Source: Prosapia bicincta (taxonomy: Eukaryota > Arthropoda > Insecta > Hemiptera > Cercopidae). From it: DNA of 64,000 nucleotides. The DNA lies in the NCBI GenBank assembly GCA_036971475.1, contig JBAIZL010000058.1, positions 2,872,001-2,936,000 on the forward strand, given 5' to 3'. Below are positions 11,513 to 20,682 of this stretch, one piece after another. The notes below the pieces were generated by a model, which was given only the letters and a program-made list of their open reading frames with translations, was not told where the DNA came from and made no database searches. Position numbers and translations under genes: made by a program. Positions within the stretch are counted from its first letter, which is position 1, and each line of letters opens with the position of its first letter.

Positions 11513-12004
11513 TATCTAACCAACACATTACGAAAATACAACTACAAAATAGCTTACTCCACACACAACACTCTCAACAAACAATTTAAACCCAACAGCA
11601 AAATCAACGACATTTACAACTCCACTGGAGTTTACAAACTAACTTGCAGTTCATGCCCCAGTTTTTACATAGGCCAGACAGGGAGGTCATTTCACACACG
11701 TTACCAAGAACATATAAAAGCACTAAAAAACAATAACTACCAATCAAACTTCGCCGATCATCTCAACTCCACAAAACACGACTACACAGACATAACATCT
11801 AACTTACAAATTCTTCATAAACAACACAGAAATAACCAACGCTACACAACCGAACAATACGAAATATATAGGCACTTCAAACTACACCCTACACACATAC
11901 TCAATACACAATTACATTACAACTCACACGCACTTTTTGACATCATAACTCCTAATACACACAAAATACACCCACGCCACCAAAATATCCCACCCCCACC
12001 CTAA
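11513..12004 (+). pseudogene. PLE GIY-YIG endonuclease domain, uninterrupted C-terminal 163 codons
   Basis: Frame open from at least 11513 to TAA at 12002-12004, with no start because the 5' part was never copied. Counting TAT at 11513 as residue 1: YLTNTLRKYNYKIAYST is the conserved lead-in after the reverse transcriptase, GVY is at 39-41, C45/C48 form the C-x2-C knuckle, YIG is at 52-54, R58 and R63 follow, H67 lies in QEH, and EQYEIY at 114-119 supplies the expected catalytic glutamate. All key residues of the GIY-YIG nuclease are present, so this piece is young compared with the copy at 1738. It lacks the reverse transcriptase, so it cannot act alone. In a complete element the nuclease nicks target DNA for primed reverse transcription. 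Confidence 0.85.
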
Positions 12005-12024
12005 CCTACGTAAACCTTAAGATC

Positions 12025-12080
12025 AGTTACGGTCTGAGTTGACAAAGGGACACATCTCCCGAAACGGCCGTCCTTAACAA
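12025..12080 (+). other. Hammerhead-like motif, PLE family C (right arm)
   Basis: CTGAGTTGA near 12034, GGGA/TCTCCC as a possible stem II, GAA at 12061-12063, palindrome ACGGCCGT at 12064-12071 and C at 12072 give a GTC cleavage triplet. GTTA before and TAAC after could close stem I. The core CTGAnGA carries two extra bases, so the fold is imperfect. The same motif is mirrored at 11286-11293 in the left arm. Confidence 0.35.
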
Positions 12081-12402
12081 AAAAAGTAAGTGCTACTATA
12101 GGCAAGTTAAAACATTTAAAAAAAAAAAAAAAAGTTGTAAGTGATTACTAGTAGCTCACGCGAAGATGGAATCAACAAATGCTTTTATAAACACTTCCAC
12201 TACAGCAATCTCCTTTAAAGTTAACGTTTTGTTCTAGGTACAAATGCCTCTTGTGTGGTCCTTCTCAAAGCACTGTTTGATATTATCACCTTATTTTACA
12301 AAAATGTAAATACTATCCTACTTACTATAGGAATGGGACATTTTTTTAAAGACAGTTTCCACCTCATGAATAACAAATTTTAATGTCTTGACACACTTAC
12401 TT

Positions 12403-12427
12403 GGTTCGAATTATCCAACTACTACTA
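12403..12427 (-). repeat. Right terminal inverted repeat of the Tigger-like element
   Basis: On the minus strand this reads GTTGGATAATTCGAACC, matching the left end's TTGGATAATTTGAAGC. The outermost bases have drifted (TAGTAGT rather than CAGTAGAAC), so the exact end is uncertain by a base or two. Confidence 0.65.
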
Positions 12428-12515
12428 TATATAGCTTTCAATGAGAATTTTTAAATGAAAACACTTGAACATATATTAGTTTATTCTACTTGTCTACTGA
12501 TGTTGCACTTATGTT
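12428..12515. other. Short spacer, nothing recognised
   Basis: AT-rich DNA between the Tigger right end and the next PLE fragment. Confidence 0.4.
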
Positions 12516-12575
12516 TCTGAAAATTGAGGAATATGGGGAGATGTGTCTCATTGTCAACTCATATCGTCGGACATT
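12516..12575 (-). mobile_element. Decayed fragment of PLE family C 3' end
   Basis: GGGGAGATGTGTCTCATTGT followed by CAACTCATATCGT repeats, with a handful of changes, the minus-strand 3' end at 11299-11330 (GGGAGATGTGTCCCTTTGTC then AACTCAGACCGT). The GACGGCCGTTTC segment between TTGAGGA and GGGAG is deleted or altered. Confidence 0.6.
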
Positions 12576-12983
12576 TTTATCAACAAAAACATCCATAATG
12601 AGTAATAAGTTTTTGTTTTGTTTTAACATTGCTTAGAAATAGTTTTAAGATGAACCCATTTTATATATGTATTCAAATTATTATCTTTCATCATAAATTC
12701 CCATTATTAATCAATATATCTGCCTTAACATTACTCTGCCTTCAATAGTTGGGTATTTTACTGTTTAGTATTATCTTCTGAGATTAGAAGATTGCATTCT
12801 TCAACTTACTGAACAGAAAGTCAAGTACTTTATAAATATTTGTAGGTATTATGACCTGAAAAATCAATTATCTTCAGTTGTCTTGCCAGTCAAGCTGTTT
12901 GAATAAAGAGACAAACTAATATAGCTCTTTTCCCTCAAGTTACTAATTAGGCTTGTAAAAATCAATAACGTTATTATATGATT

Positions 12984-12988
<5 letters not shown>
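12576..12988. other. AT-rich spacer, no gene
   Basis: No recognisable coding or RNA feature. Confidence 0.4.
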
Positions 12989-13062
<74 letters not shown>

Positions 13063-13087
13063 AGTGTGTGTGTGTGTGTGTGTGTGT
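12989..13087. repeat. Compound (TA)n(TG)n microsatellite
   Basis: About 46 bp of TA followed directly by about 52 bp of TG, with one GAG-type interruption. Confidence 0.95.
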
Positions 13088-13330
13088 TGTGATATTTCAT
13101 GTTGTCCATTATTTTTCCGTTGCACTGACTTTTGAAGTTATTATTATTACTTGTAAATAATATTTTCTGTGTGATTCGGTCACAGAGTGATTCGACAATG
13201 GTCAAGTGACCGAAAGGTGCCTCATCACATAAGGTAAAATAATTGCACTTAGTGGTGGAATAATTGTTTACAATTAACAATATTAATTTTATGAAGTCAG
13301 TGCAACGGAAAAAAATGGACAAAATGAAAC
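13088..13330. mobile_element. Inverted-repeat element next to a microsatellite
   Basis: GTTGTCCATTATTTTTCCGT near 13101 and its inverted counterpart ACGGAAAAAAATGGACAA ending near 13322 enclose about 160 bp. Inside lies a second, perfect 9-bp foldback, TTCGGTCAC (13175-13183) with GTGACCGAA (13206-13214). The module TTGCACTTAGTGGTGGAA (near 13243) recurs near 14825. The class is not certain. A foldback tail of a PLE or a small non-autonomous element is possible. Confidence 0.5.
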
Positions 13331-13997
13331 TAATTAGGTTTGTAAAAATCAATAATGTTATTATAATATATATATTATATGTAACAGCCAAGTTTAGTAA
13401 GGTTTTATGAAACAAGTTTATAATAAAACGCACACATCACCATAGTTTTTCTGAGGATAATTGTGGTGTAGGTAATCCTGAGAGTAAATTCAGAAAGACT
13501 ATGGTTTAAAAAGTGTAAGATTTGGTGAAAAGTGCTAAATAGAAGTTAATGGTGTGTTATAGGTGTGATGCTCATTGATTAAACTTCCCTGTTAAAACAT
13601 GTTTGGTCAGTGCAAATTAGAAAAACAGGTGAAAAGAAAAATTAGTTTATGTAATTTTTTTCAACAAGGTTTTTTTACAGTTTAAGAAATATTAGACACA
13701 ACAGACTTGAGCAATAATTATCAAGACGCAATCCTGGTAATTATAACAAATACGAACACCAAAATACAGAAAAATTTGTGTATGAAGTGTTTATTCACTT
13801 TGGTGTGTTAGCCCTATTATTTTTAAATAATTTACATTTATTTATAATTACACTCTTAATAAATTATTTCTTAAACCTTCTTACTGTCTAATTTTAAAAA
13901 AAGGAAATGGTGTTTTAAAATATCATCTTAAAATGATAATTTACAGAGCTTCAATTCCTAAATCAAAAACATGACAGTAATTGAATCATATTTGTGG
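13331..13997. other. AT-rich spacer, no gene
   Basis: No domain, RNA or transposon end recognised. Confidence 0.4.
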
Positions 13998-14070
13998 TAC
14001 AGTAAAACCTCAATATTTCAGACCTGTTCATTCCGGATCTCCATATAACCCGGACTGGTATTTGTAGTAT
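13998..14070 (+). mobile_element. Solo Tigger-like terminal repeat
   Basis: TA at 13998 is followed by CAGTAAAACCTCAATATTTC and then ATTCCGGATCTCCATATAAC, typical of Tigger-type ends (CAGTAAAACCTCGATAT). No matching opposite end or transposase was found nearby, so this looks like an end fragment. Confidence 0.5.
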
Positions 14071-14318
14071 TTTTTGGTTTTAAAATGTTAAAATTGTAAT
14101 TATCGACATTAAAATATCAATTCTGGACATAATACTGTATCTTTATAAGCCCTACCCTACCCACGGTAAAAGTACTTGTCTTTTTATATTGTAAGCATGG
14201 GCAGCCACTATTCCCAGCATAGCTCGTGAATGCAACCGTAAAATGCTATGCAGTGCAGTATCGAGATATGTGTGTGATGCAATAACCACCTGTCTACTAG
14301 CATACCATGTATAGGGCC

Positions 14319-14400
<82 letters not shown>
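14319..14400. repeat. Compound (TA)n(TG)n microsatellite
   Basis: About 19 bp of TA followed by about 63 bp of TG with one TTTG interruption. Confidence 0.95.
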
Positions 14401-14402
<2 letters not shown>

Positions 14403-14408
14403 AGTTGT

Positions 14409-14465
14409 CACTATATGTACTTAGTATTTATGTAAAGTAAGATTTTTGTTTAAGTACATATAGTG
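14409..14465. repeat. Perfect 15-bp inverted repeat, hairpin
   Basis: CACTATATGTACTTA (14409-14423) and TAAGTACATATAGTG (14451-14465) are exact inverted copies with a 27-base loop, directly beside the microsatellite. Its origin is unknown. Confidence 0.8.
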
Positions 14466-14540
14466 AAAGTAATAAGCGAATACAAGCAGTGTTGCAAAAA
14501 AAAATAATAATAAATAAATAAATATATATATATATATTTA

Positions 14541-14681
14541 TAATTAATAAATTAAAAATATTTCAAAAACAAGAATACTTTTAATGAATATATTTATTCT
14601 TAAATATATTCATTAAAAGTATTCTTGTTTTTGAAATATTTTTAATTTATTAACTATATTACAAGAAAGCATATCACCATA

Positions 14682-14685
<4 letters not shown>
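14541..14685. mobile_element. Foldback of PLE family D tail, truncated
   Basis: AAAAATATTTCAAAAACAAG near 14550 and its inverted copy near 14620-14650 form an almost perfect hairpin around a short AT centre. The right arm then reads ATTACAAGAAAGCATATCAC and runs into a TA microsatellite. The same tail occurs at 18040-18270 and 18333-18564, where the arms still hold the CTGAAGA...GAAA core; here that core is missing. Confidence 0.65.
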
Positions 14686-14743
<58 letters not shown>

Positions 14744-14767
14744 TTTTTTTTTTTTTTTTTTTTTTTT
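14686..14767. repeat. (TA)n followed by a poly-T tract
   Basis: About 55 bp of TA, then ACAT and a run of about 25 T. Confidence 0.95.
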
Positions 14768-14850
14768 CACGTTGTCCATTATTTTTTTGTTGCACTGACT
14801 TAAATTTATTGACTTTAAATTATTGCACTTAGTGGTGGAAAAATTATTCA
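14768..14850. mobile_element. Second copy of the 13.1-kb inverted-repeat element module
   Basis: ACGTTGTCCATTATTTTT then GTTGCACTGACTT (from 14770) and TTGCACTTAGTGGTGGAA (near 14823) repeat the two modules seen at 13101 and 13243, but here they are only about 50 bp apart. It again directly follows a TA-type microsatellite. Confidence 0.6.
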
Positions 14851-15549
14851 CAAGTAATATATATAGAGCCTAGAACCATTAGCTTCAATACTCACCTGTT
14901 CACACACTCATGTTTAAGCATATTGCTAAACATTGTTTTACATATGGAAAGTATATCATAATTTGAATATGTTATTACCACAAAATAATGTTAAACAATA
15001 AGTAATGAGGAAATGTCAATTATTTAGAGTTAATGGTATCTCACTACTCTCCCCAAACAAAAACCATTATTATTAAATACACCTCGATAATTTGGTTAAT
15101 ACAGAATCACTACCATGTTTACAGACTTGAGTTAGATGATACGTATATTGGGTGGATAATGACATTAATAAAGCCAAATCAAATATTTTTGACCTTATAT
15201 CAAGTTCTCCAAAAGCGACACAGCCAAACTCCATAGAATACAAACAAACTCATCTAATAAAAAATCTTCTCAGACATTAATTTCCAAACACTCTCCTTTC
15301 ACATGTACCAAGCGTAATGCCTAAGCTGAAATACAGATTATTCAAGTAAACCAGAGTCTAATGTAAAGAAAATTATGTTCACGATTATTTAAATATACTT
15401 ATTTAGATATTGGAACAGAATTAAAGTTGCCCATAATTACTAAAAAGAATTTTAGTTTATATAATTTTTGTTCGATGTAGAATTGGCTCAGTCATTTTAT
15501 TCATAAAAATTAGAGTACAAATTGAATGTGTGTGTATGTGGGCGTGTAG
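14851..15549. other. AT-rich spacer, no gene
   Basis: The 67-codon frame at 15033-15236 has no recognisable motif. I see nothing else. Confidence 0.4.
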
Positions 15550-15697
15550 TTATAAATAAATAAAACCTCCTTCATCAACTCATAACTGAGTTCATCTTGT
15601 AATATTCTCCTCTGAAGATGATCGCTCTCCACTAGAAATGTACATCAGGACATAAATAAAACGTTTGTGTAGTTTAAGAGGTTTTACTTATTTATAA
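15550..15697 (+). mobile_element. Small inverted-repeat element carrying a PLE-type 3' end (family E)
   Basis: Twenty-base ends TTATAAATAAATAAAACCTC (15550-15569) and GAGGTTTTACTTATTTATAA (15678-15697) are inverted copies with one mismatch, enclosing about 108 bp. The interior holds TCCT-CTGAAGA...GAA-ATGTACAT-C, the same arrangement as the PLE 3' ends elsewhere in this window. It could be a MITE-like element or a PLE tail inserted with a foldback. No coding capacity. Confidence 0.6.
15608..15650 (+). other. Best hammerhead-ribozyme candidate in the window
   Basis: TCCT (15608-15611) directly precedes CTGAAGA (15612-15618). After an interval come GAA (15635-15637), palindrome ATGTACAT (15638-15645), C (15646) and AGGA (15647-15650). 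TCCT and AGGA pair exactly to close stem I beside the cleavage position, and the palindrome gives stem III in a dimer. Stem II (15619-15634) is poor, so activity is doubtful without a partner or in this decayed copy. Confidence 0.45.
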
Positions 15698-15739
15698 TTA
15701 GAAATTATTCAACAGCTGCTCCAAGTTATTATTGTCTGT

Positions 15740-15751
15740 TTGTGTGTGTGT

Positions 15752-15814
<63 letters not shown>

Positions 15815-15815
15815 T

Positions 15816-15877
<62 letters not shown>
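15740..15877. repeat. (TG)n microsatellite
   Basis: About 138 bp of near-perfect TG, with GGG and two GAG interruptions. Confidence 0.95.
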
Positions 15878-15878
<1 letters not shown>

Positions 15879-16084
15879 AGTCAGCTTTTGTAATTATAAA
15901 TTTTAATATAAAACATATTTCAAATGTTGTATCTTTCATAGTGTTCATCACATGGGTGTAACTTGCTATTTTTATATAGTTTATTACAAAAGTTTAATTG
16001 TAAGCTTGAATAGTTGGATTTTTGTATTTGAGATGTTTTACAATTTTTTATTGAGCTTTATAATTTGTGAGGGGTTGTATGCAT

Positions 16085-16300
16085 TCCAGATATAAAGCAT
16101 CTAACACACATACTCAATATCCTGTTGTAATCCAAACTCAAAATTTGACATCATCACCCCCAGAACTCCCTAATAACTAACATACTTCCTCCCAGAACCA
16201 CAACTTAGTCATTATACCCCCACCCCTTCCCAACACCCACCTTGTACTAAGGAAGAGATCTGTTACAGTCTCAGTTGATACTCCAGAGTCAGTTGTCCAC
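16085..16300 (+). mobile_element. Decayed PLE fragment related to family C
   Basis: The frame beginning CATCTAACACACATACTCAA reads HLTHILN, like HPTHILN of the 11513 copy, with stops soon after, and a later ATTTGACATCATCACCCC parallels TTTGACATCATAACTCC. After a C-rich stretch, GATCTGTTACAGTCTCAGTT matches the 3' untranslated GATCAGTTACGGTCTGAGTT. Beyond that similarity fades. Confidence 0.6.
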
Positions 16301-18015
16301 TACTGGATGAGTTAAGTGATATATTGGGCAAGTGCTTATATAATAAAGTGTAAACTAGTGGCTAGCATTGAAGATGTAGTCAAAAGGAGCTATTTAGTGT
16401 TGTAAGGTAGTATAACAAGATTTAAATAAGTTTATTTCAAGTTTTTGTGCAAGTATTTTTTTGTTAAATTGCACAAAACATTTTTAATTGCTCTACAAAA
16501 TCATCTTAATGTAAAAAATGTTTTGTCTCGGAACGTTTTTTCAAAAAAAATTAGTCTAATATTTGTTCTTGGAAATCACTTGTTAAATTTTCCTACTTAA
16601 ATATTTAACTTTAAATATCCTCTGAATATCATGAGAAACAAAATCCATGAATTATTTAGGTTATTTTGAGAATGTTCACTGTCTACACCAACAAAAAATT
16701 GAGGCTTTCTATTTAAACTATTTTATTTTGTTGAAAGTATTCTTGAAGTTAGTTTACATTTTTATGTTGAACACAGCATTTATGTTACTTGTATATTTGG
16801 TTTAAGAAATTTTAATGTGGGTTTGGATAAGAAGGTAATGATTAAGATAGGGAGAATAGCTCATTATCTATGGAAAGTTGTTGCATACAATGTAAGAGCG
16901 TTTGGGCGATAAATAACTAACATAATGTTTTCTTTTACAATTAAATGTCCAACTTTAATACAATACCTCCTTACAGTTGTTAAAGTAAACTTAAAATCCA
17001 TAAATATTCAAATACTAATTTCTTAAAACTTTGTATATATAATTTCTCACTTGAAAACAAATATAGTAGGTTTTTAATGTTGGACATCAGAATGCAAATG
17101 GGGGGGTAAATTTTCTTCCAAAACTTTATTGATAATGGGGGGCAGTCAATATTTTATAAAAATATTTAACGTGAAACATCTTTCATAAATTATCTTATAA
17201 CTTTAACTTATTATAAAATATTTTGAACAAAATAAATTTAAAAACCTTTCTAAACTTAAAGTTACATTCAACAGATTTCAATAAAATAAACCACCATAAA
17301 GAAACTCTCCAAGTCCCAAATGGCATTACCTATGGGTGCCTACTACAGGCACTAACATAAATTTGAAGTATTAAAAAAAAACTTTCAATAATCTGCTAGT
17401 TTGGATAAATGATATGTTTTAAATGCATACACAATCACGATAATCTATTACTGAACAACTCAAGTTTATTTTTATTTAGGTTTTTACTTAAAAATGTATC
17501 TGTAAAAGTTGAGCTTAAAGCGTCCTTCGACGCCATTTTTTAAAACGTTTTAAAGACTATAAAAAATGTCCGATTTTTAAGACAATATCAAGACAGATGT
17601 GTAACAAAAAAGCATCGGTTACCTGAAATTCTAAATACACAGTGAAATAATTATGTAGAAAATGTTTTCAAGACATAAATCTCATTAAAAAGAAATAATT
17701 GAAATCAGCAGAAATCTTACCTTCGGCTAGTTTGACGATCCCATCAGAAAGATATATATTTCGATTAGTTATTGGATTAACAAGGAAGTATTAGCGACGG
17801 CCTTTGAAATATGTTTTTTTTCTTTTTGGTTTAGTTTTGTACTACACTGCCTAAACAAAGTTATGTTTCTAGTAAAGAATAATATAATAACGCAAAAAAA
17901 TCTGCAAATTTATATTTTTTGATTTAATTATTTTTTTAATACATCTAAATTAAAGCTAAATGTTATTGTAATTACATCGTTGTTTAATTCCTACTATTAG
18001 TTCACACTCTCTCTT
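16301..18015. other. AT-rich intergenic DNA, no gene
   Basis: About 1.7 kb with no recognisable coding, RNA or transposon feature. Short G-runs near 17101 and 17140 are unexplained. Confidence 0.45.
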
Positions 18016-18038
18016 TATATATATATATATATATATAT
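18016..18038. repeat. Short (TA)n
   Basis: About 23 bp of TA, at the outer end of the following foldback. Confidence 0.9.
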
Positions 18039-18039
18039 T

Positions 18040-18266
18040 TAATAAATTAAAAATATTTCAAAAACAAGAATACTTTTATTGCATATATTATTCAAAGCTT
18101 TTCGCCGATAAAATAGTACCAGCATCTTCAGGAAAATAATTATGAATAATATATGCAATAAAATTATAAATAATATATGCTTTGAATAATATATGCAATA
18201 AAAGTATTCTTGTTTTTGAAATATTTTTAATTTATTAAATATATTACAAGAAAACATATCACCATA

Positions 18267-18270
<4 letters not shown>
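18040..18270. mobile_element. Foldback of PLE family D 3' end
   Basis: The left arm (minus orientation) carries AAAGCTTTTCGCCGATAAAA and then AGTACCAGCATCTTCAGG; the right arm (plus) carries the tail AAAAGTATTCTTGTTTTTGA. The arms are inverted copies, and the right arm ends in ATTACAAGAAAACATATCAC before a TA microsatellite. Both outer ends abut TA repeats. Confidence 0.7.
18085..18142 (-). other. Hammerhead-like fold, PLE family D (first copy)
   Basis: On the minus strand: CTGAAGA (18131-18125), stem GCTGGT with ATCGGC (six pairs, two or three of them G-U), GAA, palindrome AAGCTT and T. Upstream TTATTTTC can pair with GAATAA after the cleavage position, apart from a two-U bulge. As in family A, one base separates CTGAnGA from stem II. 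Confidence 0.4.

Positions 18271-18333
<63 letters not shown>
18271..18333. repeat. (TA)n microsatellite
   Basis: About 63 bp of TA between two PLE family D foldbacks. Confidence 0.95.
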
Positions 18334-18336
<3 letters not shown>

Positions 18337-18561
18337 AATTAAAAATATTTCAAAAACAAGAATACTTTTAATGAATACATTTATTCAAAGCTTTTCGCCG
18401 ATAATAATCATTAAGATTATTAGATAATTATTTTCCTGAAGATGCTGGTACTATTTTATTGGCGAAAAGCCTTGAATAAATATATTCATTAAAAGTATTC
18501 TTGTTTTTGAAATATTTTAAATTTATTAACTATATTACAAGAAAACATATCACCTTATTTA

Positions 18562-18564
<3 letters not shown>
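18334..18564. mobile_element. Second foldback of PLE family D 3' end
   Basis: The same tail occurs in both orientations. The right arm holds CTGAAGA at 18436-18442, stem GCTGGT/ATTGGC and GAA at 18464-18466, but the palindrome is damaged (AAGCCT instead of AAGCTT). It ends in ATTACAAGAAAACATATCAC and a TA repeat, as in the other two copies. Confidence 0.7.

Positions 18565-18592
<28 letters not shown>
18565..18592. repeat. (TA)n microsatellite
   Basis: About 28 bp of TA at the 3' side of the foldback. Confidence 0.9.
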
Positions 18593-20335
18593 ACCTTGTT
18601 CAAATTTCCAATCATTAATAAAATACTTTTTATTCATCCACTCAAGTTCAAACACATTTTTTTCAAACTTGTAGTGTATGATACAAAAAATCTAATATAT
18701 TAAAAAAAAATTAATCAGTTAATTTAATTTAATTAATTAATTTCATTAATTAATTTGACTTTTTATTTTGCTACTTAATATTGTGATTATATCATAAGTA
18801 CATAAATATTTATATTAATTGTAATTATTTAATTAAAGGTAACTAAAATCAAATTTTTCTTTGTTGACCTAAGTAGGAATTCACATTAATTTTTTTTACA
18901 TATAAAACTTGTTACATGAAATATTTTTTTGAAAAATGTATTGTGCAAGTAAGCTTCATAAAAAAAGGAAATACAAATAAATATTTTAAAACTATAAAAA
19001 TCACTGTGATTTTTATATAAGTTCAACTAATAAAAGACTTTATATACTGGATGTTAATAGTGTATTAAATTAGGTTATCATTTGCTTTAACAGCTGTGGT
19101 TGGGATGTGACTATAAAAATTAAAATCTCTCCCACGAAAGTCACCATTCTCGACCAATTGGAGAAAAATGTAGCCTAGAAAACTTTCATAAACTTCTGCA
19201 AACTATTATTGGTTTTTTTAAACGAATTATTTTGTTTTTATATTAAAGATAGTTTATCGTTATTCTCCTCCACAAATTTCTACAGAATAATCAAATTACT
19301 ACCCGATAACAAAAGTTAATTTGTTTTATAAATGTCTTCAGGGCAGGTAAATTTTAATAACTTATGTAGCGCATCTTTTCTAGAACTTCGATTTATTTCT
19401 TGTACCTCATATATTAATATCTAAGTAGTTAAATAGTGTCTATTTTGTTTGTTTTTATTCTAGCATATTTTATGTTTTATCCAATCTAACTTTTATTGTA
19501 CCCTAACTTATTATTTTTTCTGTGATCTAATTTATATGTTTATTCTTAAATCACTTATTATTTTTATTTTAACATAATTAATCTTTACCTTTACCCAGTT
19601 TAGTATTTTTATTCTAACCTGTTGGTATTTCTAACCTCACTCTTAATTTTAGCCTTCTAATTAAATACTAGGCAAGACTTTCCATAGCAAACACATTTGT
19701 ATTTGCTTGTTATTAAAATATTTTAGTATATTAATTTGAAATTTTAAGATAAAACTATTCTCTTGTGAAATGAGTAGCGAAATCAATTTTAAAAGCCATT
19801 CATCATTTGTCACCAAATAGTATTGAGAAATATGTGCACAAAATGTTATCATGATATGTGCAGATAATTCTGTGATTATCTTGAGCGTCATAATTTTGAG
19901 TTCCCAGACAGTACTTTTACAACTTAGACGCGGCCCATTATTGGAAAAAAGTAGATTTTAAGGGGAGAGCAAGATAAAACTTTTCCCATTATGAAAGAAA
20001 TTTTGATTACTTGTGTTTATGAAATATCGTATGCATTAATTTTTATTAATGAAAGAGCCTTTTATATAGCCATGATTAGTCTCTTTATAATTTTCAATCT
20101 ACCAAGTTGGCCTTCCCTTCTAATCTCCTATACACTACAGCGCCTCTTCAGGGCATGTTATGAAATAAATAGTAACAAAAACTCCAAGTACTTATTTATA
20201 TAACTAAAATAACAGCACAAAATTATAGCTCAGAGCAGTATAATTTTTATAGTTTATCGTTGGAGGTTTTTCCATTAATCTGTCACACTTAAGGATACCT
20301 GGCTCCAATTACTTACTTGAAAGTTTTATTCATCT
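18593..20335. other. AT-rich intergenic DNA, no gene
   Basis: Contains a TTAA/TTAATT-rich patch near 18711-18765. The 70-76 codon frames at 19661-19891 and 19991-20203 lack recognisable domains and show the F/I/L/Y bias of AT-rich DNA. Confidence 0.45.
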
Positions 20336-20530
20336 GAACCTAAAGGGGGTGCACATCTGCTTCCTGGATCAGCCCCCTGATGAGAACCTATAGGGGGGCG
20401 CACTCCTGCACCCTGGATCAGCCCCCCCCCCGTGAGAACCTAGAGGGGGCACACACCTGATCCCTGGATCAGCCCCCCCGTGAGAACTTAGAGGGACTGC
20501 ACACCCTTGATCAGCCCCCTGATGACGGGT
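20336..20530. repeat. GC-rich minisatellite, about four units of 46-51 bp
   Basis: CCTGGATCAGCCCCC recurs at about 20363, 20412 and 20463, with a degenerate fourth unit near 20507, each followed by GTGAGAACCTAGAGGGGG or a variant. It stands out sharply from the AT-rich surroundings. Confidence 0.85.
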
Positions 20531-20610
20531 TCATATTTCTCCAGGAGGTGCTCATGCCCCATCACTCGCTCTTCCCCATTAAATGAAAATTCAGCGAAAT
20601 TAATGTATTC

Positions 20611-20612
<2 letters not shown>

Positions 20613-20679
<67 letters not shown>
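20613..20679. repeat. (CA)n microsatellite
   Basis: About 67 bp of uninterrupted CA. Confidence 0.95.

Positions 20680-20682
<3 letters not shown>

Larger units (their letters stand above)
11203..12196 (+). mobile_element. Penelope-like element (family C) with inverted partial copy, nested in Tigger
   Basis: The insertion consists of a plus-strand 3' portion of a PLE (about 11481-12134) preceded by an inverted copy of the last 260 bp or so (11213-11480). The result is a foldback whose arms both end in an A-tract (T-run 11222-11241, A-run about 12119-12134). A 15-bp direct repeat, CTTTTATAAACACTT, flanks it at 11203-11217 and 12182-12196 and may be the target-site duplication. About 37 bp of extra sequence lies between the right arm and the right copy. 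PLEs are known for partly inverted, 5'-truncated insertions. The flanking sequence on both sides belongs to the Tigger element. Confidence 0.8.
10508..12427 (-). mobile_element. Tigger-like (pogo superfamily) DNA transposon, interrupted by a PLE
   Basis: The left end begins TA then CAGTAGAACTTGGATAATTT, a close match to the Tigger terminal inverted repeat family (CAGTAGAACCTCGATAAT). The right end is an inverted relative, GGTTCGAATTATCCAACTAC, ending near 12427 beside TA. Target TA dinucleotides flank the left end. Between them, on the minus strand, lies a broken transposase core. Subtracting the nested PLE leaves about 930 bp, far below a full-length Tigger, so the element is internally deleted as well as interrupted. 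Direction is set by the transposase reading frame. Confidence 0.75.

Noticed and set aside
12864..13433. 189-codon minus frame and overlapping frames
   Set aside because: Runs straight through the TA/TG microsatellite and the inverted-repeat element; no domain.
17721..17793. Possible minus-strand exon reading NPITNRNIYLSDGIVKLAEG before a GTAAG donor
   Set aside because: A stop codon lies directly upstream in frame and there is no AG acceptor or ATG within the open stretch, so it cannot be an internal or first exon as it stands.
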